Assembly (NCBI GenBank): GCA_001414485.1
Contig: LLEY01000041.1
Coordinates: 1 to 64,000 of the forward strand
Length of the DNA stretch: 64,000 bases
DNA from: Calycina herbarum
Taxonomy: Eukaryota; Ascomycota; Leotiomycetes; Helotiales; Pezizellaceae
Direction: 5' to 3'
Both the position numbers and the translations under genes were made by a program. The notes below the pieces were generated by a model, which ran no database searches, had not been told where the DNA came from, and was given only the letters and a program-made list of their open reading frames with translations. Positions 1-11,500 of this stretch are shown in pieces (the stretch's first letter is position 1; the number at the start of each line of letters is the position of its first letter).

Positions 1-1644
1 TCCTTCTTACGTTGTCTCTCAAGAGCATTCGCCTTTCTTGTCTCTCTCCTCTCTTCCTTTGCCTGTTCTTCAGCCTCCCTTGCCTCTTCTTCCTTAGCCT
101 GATACTCTCGAGCTCGTATAACCTTCCTAGGGGAGTATACCTCTACTCCCTAGCTAATTTCCCCGCAAAGATTAAGTCTCTTACCCTTCTTTCTCTTCTG
201 ATTCTTAAGAATAATAGCCATTCGCAGCCCCTAGTTCTCGTGTTTGAGAATAGAGACTTGAGAGGAAAGAGTACGTATAGAAGTAAAGACCTTGTGTGCC
301 TTAAGCTTAGATAGAGACTTTTCAAAGTCTAAGAACGCGTGTCGTATAGCTTTTAATGTAAGGGGTGTTTTCATGCCTTTGATAGGTTCCTTGACTGGCG
401 AGGCAGGCTTTGTCACCTGGGCAACCATCTTTGCGCTCTGAATTGGCCAGATTCTAGCCTTCTTGAAGGTATATGTAATGTTGTGTTCTGTGAATGCAAG
501 ATCCTAGGCTATCTTAAACATTTTGTAGAAAAATCTCTTAGACATAGAGACTAATCTATCGGAAGTAGTAAGGAGCTTTTCTAGCTCGTTGCTGTAGAAT
601 GTAGCGAGGGGTTGGAAGAGGCCTACGTTAAGAGGCTGGAGCCGATGTATAGTATAAGGAGGAAGGATAACAATAATAATACGATGGCGGAATACAAAGT
701 CGATAAATTTCATGTTAACATGCGAGGAGTGGCCGTCTACAAGAAGCAGCCGGTATGCCCTTGTGCTCTTCGGTTTTGTGTGTCTCTTAAAGACGTCTTC
801 TAGCCACTTTAGGCCAAACTGGTTTAACGACCAGCCGTTTTCTAATAAACCGAAATATGCCCCGTCTTCTTCAACATCCTCTGTCCAGGAGCCCTGTAAG
901 TCTCCTGACGCGCTCTTATAAATAAGAAGCGGCGGGATAGCTCTCCCAATAGCTGAGACACATGCTAGCAGAGAAATAAACTCTCGAGAACCGTCCTGCT
1001 TATTCTTTGTAACCCGGCCTGATATATACGCTTCCAGACTTATAATACGCTTCATAGATCGGCTAAATCCTATAAGGAATCCCTTCTCGTCAAAGTTGTA
1101 TAGGTTGTCGGCAGTTATATTGTATTTCTCGATAACTTGCGTAAGCTAGAGAAAACAAGATAATATTAGCTTTTATACTTAAATTAAGACAAGGAGGGGA
1201 AAAAGTATATAATACTAAGGTAAAGAAGAGTATAAACATAGGAGTATACTCAGCTACTACTCTTAAGTTCTCAATGTTCTTAAGATAGCTGCTATGTAAC
1301 CTGTCCTTGTGTCTTCGGATAAATTGCCTAGTCTAGTTCTTCTCTACCGCGCTCCTACGTATCTCTTCTACAAGGTTCTTGACAATTGAAGACGTAGGGG
1401 GTATTGCTCGATCGGTAAGGTTATTAATCTGTTGAATCAGGACTTCTTCTTACTCCTTGGTGAGTGCTTGGTAGTAAAGGGCAGTAGCGTCTTTGCGTGT
1501 TATAGTCAAGCCCCTAATCCTCCGTGAGATAGCAGTACGGTCACACCTATACTTCTTAGCTGCCTTAGTAAAATTGCTATGCTCTCCTCTTTCAATTGCT
1601 GCTACCGCCAAGTTGATCTGATGAGATTTGTCTGTTCTAGCCAT
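1..1644 (-). pseudogene. Fot1/pogo-type transposase, RIP-damaged, cut by left window edge
   Basis: This is a DDE-superfamily transposase of the Tc1/mariner-pogo (Fot1) group, read leftwards from an ATG at 1644. The first ~64 codons form a helix-turn-helix DNA-binding segment (HTH_psq-like). The central part has the family signature YNFDEKGF near 1090-1115 and the LLVDGHSSH block near 745. A 71-nt intron (1146-1216, acceptor TCTCTAG) restores the frame between the two halves. At least four in-frame stops interrupt it: TAA at 1450-1452 (Gln expected), TAG near 1337 (Trp expected, between EKN and TRQF), TAG near 504 (Trp expected, between KIA and DLAF) and TAG near 231. The third catalytic acid, normally in a QPLD block, reads QPLN, which is a G to A change. 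All these are transitions of the RIP type. The basic C-terminal tail runs off the left edge. The terminal repeat near 1650-1800 could not be identified. Confidence 0.9.
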
Positions 1645-1826
1645 AGTTAAAGTGGTGATGGTCGAGGTAAAAAGAGGGGTTTTTCGGCGGGCTTTTGCCA
1701 GGACCGTGCACGAGGCCGGGATATCGGTTACGTCGCAAGGCTACAAACCCCTCTGATAATTGTTGACCCGACTAACTTCCAAGTTAAAGAAAACATTCGC
1801 ATTCATCAATCCGCTCACGCCAAAAT

Positions 1827-4523
1827 ATGGCATCGATGCACGCCTTTGCCCACGGCTCTTCGTCCGAGTCGGAGGAGGACGATGATATCAACGATCACAA
1901 TGCAGGAGAATTCGCCGGCTACAATCCACGAAAACGAAGGAGAACGGGTCGCGATGCAAAAGAAAGTGCTGCCATGGGAATCTTTGGGTCAGAGAGCGAA
2001 GATGAGGTTCCTGGCAGAAGGTGGAAAAAGAAGACTCTACGTGGGAAGGGGATGGCTTTTGTTTCGACGGGGCAGACGAATTTGGATGACGAAGATGAAG
2101 ACGAGGAGGAAGAGGAGGAAGCAGAAGAGGAGGATGTAGATATGGAGGAGGAGGAGGAGGCTGCCCCAAGAGGATTGGGATTTGGCGCGAGGGGTCTTGG
2201 ATTTCAGAGTCCTGCGCCAACTAAGGATAGTCCGAAAACCGGTACGCCTCTTGGAAGAGGGTTTGTTCCATCCTCTGCTGCTGTACCGATACTACAAAAT
2301 GACGATGAAGAAATATCGACTCCGAGAATTGTTCGTCCCAGTGCATTTTCGACACCGGTTTCCTCGAAAGGAGCGGTGGGGAAGAATGCGCCCCCAGGAG
2401 GCGCCCCCATAAATGCGGGATCATTCGCAGCTAGAATGATGGCGAAGATGGGATATAAAGAGGGACATGGTCTTGGAAAAGAGGGTACAGGGCGAAGTGG
2501 TGTTATTGAGGTTGTTCAGAGACCACAGGGAGTTGGTCTAGGTGCTGTGAAGGAGAAATCAAGACAGGAGATTGAGGAAGAGAAACGACAGGCAAAAATA
2601 CGTGGAGAGAAATATGAAGATTCTGATGAAGAGCGAAAGAAGAAGCGCCGAAAGCCAAAAACTAGTGGTACGGATAGTGGTGGACTGAGTGGAATGAGTA
2701 CACCTCGAAGAGCACCAAAACCCAAGTTTCGGACTTTGGAAGAGGTTCAGAGAGCTGCTCCAGGACTGGAAATTCCAGATGTGTTTGCACCTATTTTGGA
2801 CATGTCAGGTCCAGGGCAACGACTTCTCACATCTACTTCCGGACTTTTGACGCCGACGGCTGGCAAAGAGAGAACGGAAAGCGTGGAGCAAATTGAGAAC
2901 AAAAAATTAGCTCGACGAGCGCAGAATGAACTATCAGCCCACGTAGAAGAGTGGAGAAATCTTGATGAGCGAAAAGCCTATGTCGGGATGGAGATTCTAC
3001 AAGAACAGCAAGGCATCGACGAATTACAAGCAGAGCTTGATCAATTCAAAATATTCGTTGACACAGCTCAAGAAATATTACAAGCTTCTAAAGATGGTCA
3101 ATGGGACCCAATTATCGAATCTCTCATCAAAGCGGACGACTTGCAAGTTTCAGATGTCAATGGGGAATTATCAGATACTGCAGTAGCAGCCGTACATCCA
3201 TTTCTCGTCCGGGCAACAGAAGGCTGGCAGCCACTTGAAGATCCCAAGTTAAATGGCTTGGTTCCTCAATTACACAAGATTCGCCATATGCTAGGTGTTA
3301 CTTCAAACCGTGATATCAGCAAAAACAAAAATCTCAACGGTTTACACCGTAAGACCAAAGCAACCACAGTATACGAAAGTATGATCTATAAAGTCATATT
3401 CCCCAAAATCGTCTCGGCCATAAACCAAACATGGAATGTCCACCATCCAGCATCCTTACTCACTCTTCTCGAATCCTGGGACTGTCTTTTCCCAAGTTTC
3501 ATCCGCTCCATCCTTTATGATCAAGCAATAGTCGCTAAACTCAACGAAGGAGTCTCATCTTGGAATCCAAGAAAACGAAGATCCCACGAGCTCCCACATC
3601 TCTGGCTCTTCCCCTGGCTTCAATACCTCCCCGCTCACCACGCAGACCCAAAAAGCTCTACAGGCCTAGTTAGCGACATAAAGCGTAAATTCCGACACCT
3701 AGTCGATAGCTGGGATTTCCACAAAGGCGTTGTGCCAGGTCTGAAACAATGGCGAGAAGTGCTGTGTCCCACACCGGGTAACAATCACTGGACTCCTCTC
3801 ATCATGAACCACGTTCTCCCAAGCATGGCTCGCTTCGTTAAAAATCCTAAGAACTTTGTAGTTGATCCTAATGATCAGGCACCATATATGTCCGCTCTCC
3901 AAGGTGTCTTTGCCTGGGAGGAGATCCTGAAAGCGAAAGTGGTGGGCCAGGTGATTGTGGAAACTGTTTTTCCTATGTGGCATAGTGTTCTCCATCAATG
4001 GCTTACGGAAGTGGGACCCAACGAAGAAATCGGACAGTGGTTTGAATGGTGGCGGGACTCTGTCTTTCCTCCAGATATCAAGAAACTTCCATCCGTCGAG
4101 GCGGAATTTACTAGAGGTCATGAAATGATCATCGCAGCTCTAGATCTCGGTTCTAAAGTCTCGACTCTACCTTTACCATCCAAACCCCATACAACATCTC
4201 GTCGCGCATCGCCTGTTCCGGCTGCGCAACCGGTTAAGGTGGAAGTACAGGAGGAACAAACTTTCAGACAGAAATTGGAGGATTGGTGTATTGAGAATGA
4301 TCTTCAGTTTCTCGCTGAGAAGAAGGTACTTCATGATAAGGGACCGCTTTATCGGATTACGGCTGCGGGGAATGGGAAGAATGGTGCGTTGGCTTTCTTT
4401 AGGGGCGATGGATTGGTTGTACTGAGTAAGAGGGGTGGGGAGAATGTGGAGATCGGGATTGATTGGGGGAGTGATGAGGCGAGGGATGCGTTGCTTGAGA
4501 TGGCTTGGTTTAATGTCAAGTGA
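1827..4523 (+). CDS. TFIP11/Ntr1-family G-patch splicing factor
   Basis: Single-exon gene for an 898-residue nuclear protein of the tuftelin-interacting protein 11 family (yeast Spp382/Ntr1). In that family the protein activates the DEAH helicase Prp43 to take apart the intron-lariat spliceosome. Seen in order: an acidic, Ser/Glu/Asp-rich N-terminus (about 1-115, TIP_N-like, with basic patches such as RKRRRTGR), a G-patch at about 197-243 with the Gly-rich core MGYKEGHGLGKEGTG, a charged Lys/Arg/Glu linker (about 245-290), and a long helical GCFC-like region from about 350 onward with conserved Trp residues. It is similar in length to other fungal members. The ATG at 1827 has a favourable purine at -3 (CAAAATATGG context) and is followed directly by the family N-terminus. 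No frame damage is seen, so this is probably an essential housekeeping gene. It begins only about 180 bp from the damaged transposon to its left. Confidence 0.92.
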   Translation: MASMHAFAHGSSSESEEDDDINDHNAGEFAGYNPRKRRRTGRDAKESAAMGIFGSESEDEVPGRRWKKKTLRGKGMAFVSTGQTNLDDEDEDEEEEEEAEEEDVDMEEEEEAAPRGLGFGARGLGFQSPAPTKDSPKTGTPLGRGFVPSSAAVPILQNDDEEISTPRIVRPSAFSTPVSSKGAVGKNAPPGGAPINAGSFAARMMAKMGYKEGHGLGKEGTGRSGVIEVVQRPQGVGLGAVKEKSRQEIEEEKRQAKIRGEKYEDSDEERKKKRRKPKTSGTDSGGLSGMSTPRRAPKPKFRTLEEVQRAAPGLEIPDVFAPILDMSGPGQRLLTSTSGLLTPTAGKERTESVEQIENKKLARRAQNELSAHVEEWRNLDERKAYVGMEILQEQQGIDELQAELDQFKIFVDTAQEILQASKDGQWDPIIESLIKADDLQVSDVNGELSDTAVAAVHPFLVRATEGWQPLEDPKLNGLVPQLHKIRHMLGVTSNRDISKNKNLNGLHRKTKATTVYESMIYKVIFPKIVSAINQTWNVHHPASLLTLLESWDCLFPSFIRSILYDQAIVAKLNEGVSSWNPRKRRSHELPHLWLFPWLQYLPAHHADPKSSTGLVSDIKRKFRHLVDSWDFHKGVVPGLKQWREVLCPTPGNNHWTPLIMNHVLPSMARFVKNPKNFVVDPNDQAPYMSALQGVFAWEEILKAKVVGQVIVETVFPMWHSVLHQWLTEVGPNEEIGQWFEWWRDSVFPPDIKKLPSVEAEFTRGHEMIIAALDLGSKVSTLPLPSKPHTTSRRASPVPAAQPVKVEVQEEQTFRQKLEDWCIENDLQFLAEKKVLHDKGPLYRITAAGNGKNGALAFFRGDGLVVLSKRGGENVEIGIDWGSDEARDALLEMAWFNVK

Positions 4524-5508
4524 GTTGGTGGTTGATTGAGGTGGCGGAGAGCCTGAGAGGGAGGGCTGTAAAATAGATTTTGGGATGTAGTAAATATCAT
4601 GACGGGAGACTACTTATTTTGAACTTGAGTTCTCTTGTTTTCTAATGTTATATAGTGACACCTCGGTATTTCGAGTCTAATCATCAAACTCACTACTCTC
4701 CTCTCCTCTACTTAAGACTACTTGAGTAATACTTGAGTAGTTGAGTAGTCTGTTAATACAATGAACTATGCTATACTTTCACGAATTGTGGTAATATTAA
4801 GTAATAAGTCTAGTAAGTTAGATTATACAATTATATTTTTTTAAAATATTTGGATTGAGAAAATTCATTGGATAAAGTTTGGATTTCTTTGAAGTATATT
4901 GTACTAGAAACGTTTATTTAATATAAATAATCTAGAAAGTTTAGAACACCTAAGTTAGTTAAACGTAATACAGAGATTATCAAATTTTTCTAAATAACGC
5001 AGAGTTTATGGGGTCACACCTAGACTTCGAAGTCACAAATCCTTTTCGACTTGAGAATGCTACTAATTACAGGTATGAAGTATGTACACATTTTAGGATA
5101 TACTTGGAGTACTAAGTACAAAAATTGCATGGCGCGTACATTGAGTAAGTTCAAACCCCTGTTCAGACATCATCCCCCAAGAATAGGGACTGAAGCCCCC
5201 TAAATCAAACCCTAGATTTTAGCGGTCAATCTCCCCACCCAGCCTCCCAAATTTGCGGTCACCCTTGCGATGGACAGTAAAGGAGCAGTAAAAAATACAG
5301 AAGCGTACCTGTCTAACTAGCTCGTTGTCCTAACTCTCTGGGATAATGGAATGTTATTGCCCTAGATACTTGGAACAATCAAGTTTCAAGGTGTTTGGGA
5401 TAATATTATACCCTACCAAAATATCCCTACACTTTTCACCGACACTTCAAGCATACCTGCAGCGCGACACTTCCGCTTTCGATAATCTGAGTTTCTAGCG
5501 CAATCCAA
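4524..5508. other. Intergenic, A+T rich; short repeat-like block near 5190-5260
   Basis: No gene recognised. This lies between the convergent ends of the TFIP11-family gene and the caspase-like gene. A small imperfect palindrome built on ACTTGAGTA/GAGTAGT lies near 4700-4750. At about 5215-5260 the motif TTTTAGCGGTCAATCTCC is followed by a diverged copy (AATTTGCGGTCACCC). A similar block occurs near 7982-8030, on the other side of the caspase-like gene. Confidence 0.5.
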
Positions 5509-7587
5509 CTAAGATAAATGAAGTTTGTACTTCAGCCTGTCTGAAGCGTTATACAGCTCTTCTCGCTTAATTTTAATCTCAGGTTGGTTGAGAATATCAC
5601 TTCCAAGCGCCGAGCGAGCTACACGTCTTGCCTCTTCCAACCTGACTATACAAGATGTTAGTATCTACCAGAATAAGCTATTGGCATACGTACATTGTCC
5701 AAGAACTTCCAATTTCCTACGAATCTCCTGGGGCACTCTGCTAATCTAGTAGCTAAATACTTCTTGGGTTTCGAATAACTAAACCCTTGGCGAAGAACCG
5801 GCTTGTCGAAGATCTTAATTTCATGAATAAGCCAACTATGGATAGTTTCATGTCTCTCCAAAAGAGCAGAAGAAGCTTTTGAACGCTCGCCAGTTTCTTT
5901 GTTTTCATCTTTGTGTGTAGAGAACGCCACCAGTTGTGCTCATGGAATTTGTCCGTCTGTTGCTCTTCCGAGACCCCTATTTCTAGCGCGTAACAATAAA
6001 GTTCTGCTAGACAGATCTGACCCCATCTATAATCCAAAATCTCGTTGAGAGTATAAAACTGTTCCATTTCGAATTGCCTTCCTTCGCCCACTCTGTAGAG
6101 CCTGCCGTGGATCATGACGTTGCAACCGCCATTATTAGGGCCCGGATTCGAGTTCAGATATCTAGCTGCCTTGACTCTGACGATATTATGGAGAGCTCTG
6201 GAATTTCTTGACATGATAGAGCCAGCAAGTGGATAAGGAACGTGATCGTCATCAGTGGGATAGACAGTCTTTAATAGTGGAGCTTCTGGTAAGCTTTCCC
6301 ATTTTTCCTTGTATTCTGATAGTGGGAATCCAGTCCTTTCTCTGCCCCCTGCTTCAGTCCAAAGATCGTCTTCGGAGGCAAAAGAAAGACTGTGTATGTC
6401 CCATATTGAACCGAGCCGTGCTTTGCATTCGGAGACGAGTTGTTTTGTCAAAGCATATTTCAAATTCTCGAATCCTTCTCCCTCGGAATCTTCACGTATC
6501 TTAGTGAGTATCTCCTTCATATTTCCAGTAGGCTGTCCCACGTCGTTCAATTCCTCCACCATACTAGAGGTCGTGATTTCGGAATCAAGAAGGTATGCTG
6601 CAAATATACTCTCTGCAGCTTTTCGTCCGGCAATCTGACTTAATGATGAAAAGAGAGTCGGATTCTCAGATGCCGCTGCTGTGAATTGCCTGAATGTGGG
6701 TTTGACATCAAAATGCTCGTTCCAGTTAGGCTTCATAACCCAGCCCGAAGAAGACGATGTCGAAATCACACTCGTCTGCACCTCCTTTTTCATCACGGAA
6801 GCGAGTTTCTCCCGATTCAATGTCTTCGTCAAGAGACCCTCTTCATCGCGGCCGATATGAATTCCAAACGTTTCTTCTTCTCCGTGTCCAAAGATAAGGA
6901 CTAGTACCGGCTGTTTGTTCCTCGCAGCTTCTTCGATTTCGGATTTAAGCGTTCGAAGGAATTTCTCGAGCAGATTTTCTTGTTTGAAAACACGAAATCC
7001 GGCTTTTGTTTCATCTTTTGGGAGCATATTTTTGTCCATGACTACTCTTCGGTTGTCTGGGATTCCATTCGGAGTACCGTGAAAGTAACGCTCATGTTTA
7101 CGGATAAGTTCGCTGGGAGAACAGCATGAGAGCCATTGCTGGTTTGGCAGTTCTGCTATTTTGTGTTAGTATCAGCGGTGGGAGAAATGAAGAAGTTTCA
7201 GGGGTTGCAATAATTCCATTCGTTACGTTGGCTCAAGGACGTTGCCATTGTACTTTCGTCTGAAATATTCTCGAAGAACTAAATTATTCGAGCCAGTTCG
7301 GATAATTGAATTCATTCTCCGAGTTTTGGTTGGTCAATAAAAATTTCCGAAGATATTTACGCCACGTACAACTACAGGCAATATTGATAAAGAGAAGTAT
7401 ACGTACGTCGAGACCCAAGCATCTGATAAAACAAAAAGAAGTCGGAGAAGAACCAGCCATCCTCCTCTGGGCCCGCCTTAAAATCCGATATCTCACAAAC
7501 TGCGATAATTCGTGTCTCTTTCTGGACGTCTGGAAAACATCTAGCAACGAATTCAACACCTTCGGATGAATTTGAGTTGAATGCCAT
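5509..7587 (-). CDS. Fungal caspase-fold-like protein; C-terminal part out of frame
   Basis: Exon 1 is 7407-7587 (ATG at 7587, donor GTACGT) and exon 2 begins at 7155 after a TACTAAC branch site and an AATAG acceptor. The join gives a continuous frame through LGSRP-ELPNQQ. The fold call rests on a strand ending in GHG (VLVLIFGHGEEETFG), where C13/C14-type peptidases carry the catalytic His, and on a downstream strand ending VISTSSSSGWV. At that position relatives carry Cys (pattern S/T-x-C-x-S-G), but here the codon is TCT, Ser, so the protein may be an inactive pseudo-peptidase. The main frame (about 485 codons) stops at 5753. However, the sequence near 5935-5730 reads better in a second frame and that near 5730-5694 in a third. 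The third then joins through a clean 48-nt intron (5646-5693, GTACGT...TACTAAC...TATAG) to a charged helical end with stop at 5509. Two frameshifts, unusual introns or assembly errors could explain this. The gene is divergent from the NACHT gene. Confidence 0.6.
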
Positions 7588-8509
7588 TATATCAATTGAT
7601 GGTCGTATGGGATGAAAATTCAGGTACGTTCAAAGTGTTGTGAAAAAGCCAAGTTTGGGTCTGTCAAAGAGAAGTAGCTCGGTATGAATTTATAAGACGC
7701 GCACCGTTGGCTTGCACACTAGTATTATTTTCTCATATCTACTATGCTAAGAGCGTGACACATCTGTTACCCAAGCACGCTTAAAGTGTCTGGTCTTAAA
7801 AAATGAGTCACATTCACATCAAATATTTAGTCCGAGTCTAAGCTTGAATTATAGTTTTCGTATACTATCTGTGATAACAAATTCAATTACCTGAACCATT
7901 TTCGCATATGAGTAAATATAAACTAGAGGTACCTTGTCTAGAACATCTGTAACTTAGAAAATATTCATCCCAACGCCACTAAGTTTTAGCGATCAACCCT
8001 ACGAATTTTAACGATCACCCCCCTGGAATTTAGTGAACACTCCCTAATTTTTCAACACTTGTAAGATACGCACGAATGAAAAACAACATATTACTTATGT
8101 CTAAGTTTTTGAAACCGATTGCAAGCCTAAGTGTGTCTTGCACACCCTTGAAGACAACTCTTAGATGTTTCGCAGAATTTAGAGGATTTGTCTGGATAAT
8201 TAAACTTGATTGTTCAAGATAGCTGAGTTATTGACTGCCGCTTTTACGAGCTGAGAACTGCCTGGAGAACTTCTGCGGGAGTACAGCCTCGTACCACCCA
8301 CCATGCATGAACAGAACGCCAATCAGATGAATAATGCAAATTCTCAGCGAGTGTCTGTCGTGAAAGGCACTCCGCTGGGCGCCGACGTAGGGCTATGCTC
8401 CCAACATCTTTCACGACGACAGTGAACTACTCTCTCTTCCAAAACAAATCCATCATCAAGTTATAGTTACAGTAACAGGGCATGTGGTCGCATTTCTAAG
8501 CAAGCAGTG
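7588..8509. promoter_or_regulatory. Shared upstream region of caspase-like and NACHT genes
   Basis: This 920-bp stretch separates the divergently transcribed caspase-like and NACHT genes, so it must hold both promoters. No ORF worth naming is seen. It contains a repeat-like block at about 7975-8050 with three diverged ~22-bp units (TTTTAGCGATCAACCC, TTTTAACGATCACCCC, TTTAGTGAACACTCCC), similar to one near 5215-5260. It also contains an imperfect inverted repeat (arms 8355-8367 and 8408-8422, CTGTCGTGAAAG against CTTTCACGACGACAG) about 100 bp before the NACHT start. Whether either is regulatory is unknown. Confidence 0.4.
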
Positions 8510-11500
8510 ATGTCTGGTCTCGAAGCAGTCGCGATTCTTGGGCTGGCTTGCAATGTCATGCAAGTTATTAGCTTTAGTCACGAAGCTATTTCGAACTGGA
8601 GGCGGATATATGATGGTTCGAATGACGATGGCATGGCGAGCACTGCGAGTAGTCTGAACGATTCTTCGTCTTCACTTCAAAATTTCTTGGTGAGGCTTCA
8701 GCCAGCAACAGCAGATGAGATTTCCCTCATTGAATTGGCCAGAAAATGCTCGGAAGCATCTGAGAGAGTTCGAGCTGTGGTAGAGAAGTACAAGGTTACG
8801 GGCAAAAAAGGCAAGAGATTTAGATCTGTGCTGTTGACGGCGAAGAAAACTTGGAATAAGGGAAAGTTGGACAAGGTTGAAAGCGATTTGAATGGTTGTA
8901 AGGATGCGCTGGAAACTCGAATTTTGGTACGACTCTGGTAAGTTTCCGTGTTTCAGTGTTTCAAGTTCCAAACAAGCTCACCAATACTTTGGAATAATCA
9001 AACTATCGAAAGTTAGAAGAAAATAGCTGTTTTGCGAATAATTTAAGAGGATTAGAGTGCAATAGCTATCAATTCTCCCAAAATATTCACAAAATAACTT
9101 GAGATCTTCTCGCTTCTGTTTCCTGCTCATTGCCAAAAGGTAGTTGTTCACTGGTCAACAATAAAGGTAGGAAGGAGCGCAACCTCTCCTTGTTCTAAAC
9201 GTTGAGTACAATTTAAAATTGACCCAGATATCTGGACCTTAATTGTTCCAAAGTCTCTGGGTTAATACTTTGTATTATCCTAAAACTATAGAACAATGAA
9301 ACCTACCTACCCCCAGTTTTATTGTCTATCGCAAGCTATTCTCAGACTCCCCCCTGAAATGATCTCGCTAATATGACGAAGCACCAAGCAAGATGCCCTT
9401 TCGTTGCAGAACGAAGACAGATTCCAAAGGCTCGATCAAACTCTTCAAGGATTCATCCATCAATACGGTCTTGGTTGCATCAAGATTGAAGATCTCATCA
9501 ATTCGAATGCAGAGGCACTGCAAAGCACAGTAGTACAACAACGAGAGATTGCTGATGGCCATGTGATACACCAACATGAGAATACGAACCAACTAGTACG
9601 TGATGAGAGCGACAAGACGAGGCAAGAAATTTCGAAGTCAACGGCAGTACAACTTGATCAAAAGCAGAGGGAGAAGCTCTTGGCAAGTTTGAACTTCAGC
9701 GGTCGGAATGAGCGCTTGAATCACATCAGAGAAGCACATTACGAATCTTTTCAGTGGCTGTTTAAATCGCCAGACACTGAAGTAGCATCCAAAAGCTTAG
9801 GAGATGACACCACGAAGAGTGTTGTGGGTCAGAGGAGCGATGACAAAAATATTTATGACCAAGGCAACGATGACTGGGTTCTGGAAAATATCACTTATCA
9901 GACGAAGAGAAGAGCATGGGCCAACTTTAATAAATGGCTGGAATCCGATGAGCAAATGTATTGGGTTTGCGGCAAAGCTGGGGCTGGTAAAAGCACTCTC
10001 ATAAGATTTCTCTCCTCGGATCCAAAAACTCAATGCCTACTCGATAAGGAAGGCGGAGAAAAACCCATTTTACTTTGGCACTATTTTTACCTTATGGGAA
10101 ATCCGATGCAGCACAGTATTAAAGGACTTCTTTGCAACCTCCTTCACCAGCTTCTGGGCGACAATGGGAATGAACGGATGGCCCATCTACTGGACCTTTT
10201 TCCGGCGGCGGACAGAAAGCTTTCCGAGACAGATTGGTCCGAACAAGAACTTCAAGCATCACTGTCGAACGTCATACAGTATGTGTTGAATACTCGGCGG
10301 CTGTGTGTCTTCCTCGATGGACTGGATGAGATACATCCCGATGACGGAGCTGATAAATTATTAAATTTTCTTCAGTACCTTTGCTCGATTGACCCACTAA
10401 AGATAAAATTGTGTGTCTCAAGTCGAGAAGAGACGGCGTTCAAGAAAGAGTTATCATCATACCCCTTACTCCATTTGCACTATCTCACCGCCCCTGATAT
10501 ATATCAATACAGTTTCGATAATTTCAAAGACTCAGAGCAGTTTGCCTCTGGAAACATGCTGAGCTTCCCGCAGGAAAGAGAGTGGTCACCTGAAAGGCAG
10601 AAATGGTTTTATCCTAAACCAAGCCAACTTCTTGCACAGACATTCGTTGAAAAATCCGAAGGTGTCTTTCTCTGGGCCTATCTGGCTACCAAAAGTCTCA
10701 AAAGAGCACTTTGTAACGAGGACAGTGCGGAGACTATTCAGAAGCGACTCGAAGTGATGCCTGGCGACTTAAAGGAGCTGTATAATTCAATGTGGAATCG
10801 CCTCAATGATGACGAGAAGCTTTATAAAGCAGATGCCGCGCTTTATTTCAACCTTGTTATTGAATATTCAAATCGAAGTCTTGGCACTTTCTACAGACTA
10901 GATTATTCTTCATTGAGACCTACTCTTGGTCACATTTCCTTAGCCTGTGAAGTTATTAATACTCTCGAGCAAGATGGGAAAATATTCACTACTCCCTTGG
11001 AATCAATAGGCCATTCCTGTAAGACACACTACTACGGAATCCAGACTCGTTGTGCTGGATTGCTAGAATTCTCACGGGGACCATACATTGATATGCCCAA
11101 GCCGGGACAAGAATTTCTGTACTCTGACATGGAAGTCAACTTCATTCATCGAACCGCTAGAGAGTTCCTTCTTGAAACACCCGAGGGCAAGAGTATCCTC
11201 AACGAGGATAAGATTTCAGGGGACCTGTGCTTAGCTTCCATCATACATGCCTGGCTCCTTCGAAGTTGGACTTTTCTTTCCCCGAAGTATATTGGCAACC
11301 AAAAGATCTGCTCTCTCCAATCTTCCCTTCGTTCGGGATATGACCTATATCACAGTTATTCACGACTCCCGAGTGCAACAAAGATTAGATGGGTGGAAGG
11401 TTGGCATTCAATTTTGCATAAGATGCCAAAATCCTGTTACCATTGGACAGACGTCCTAGGTTGGACCGCCCAGTATCTTCTAAAAGATTTCGTTTCCATA

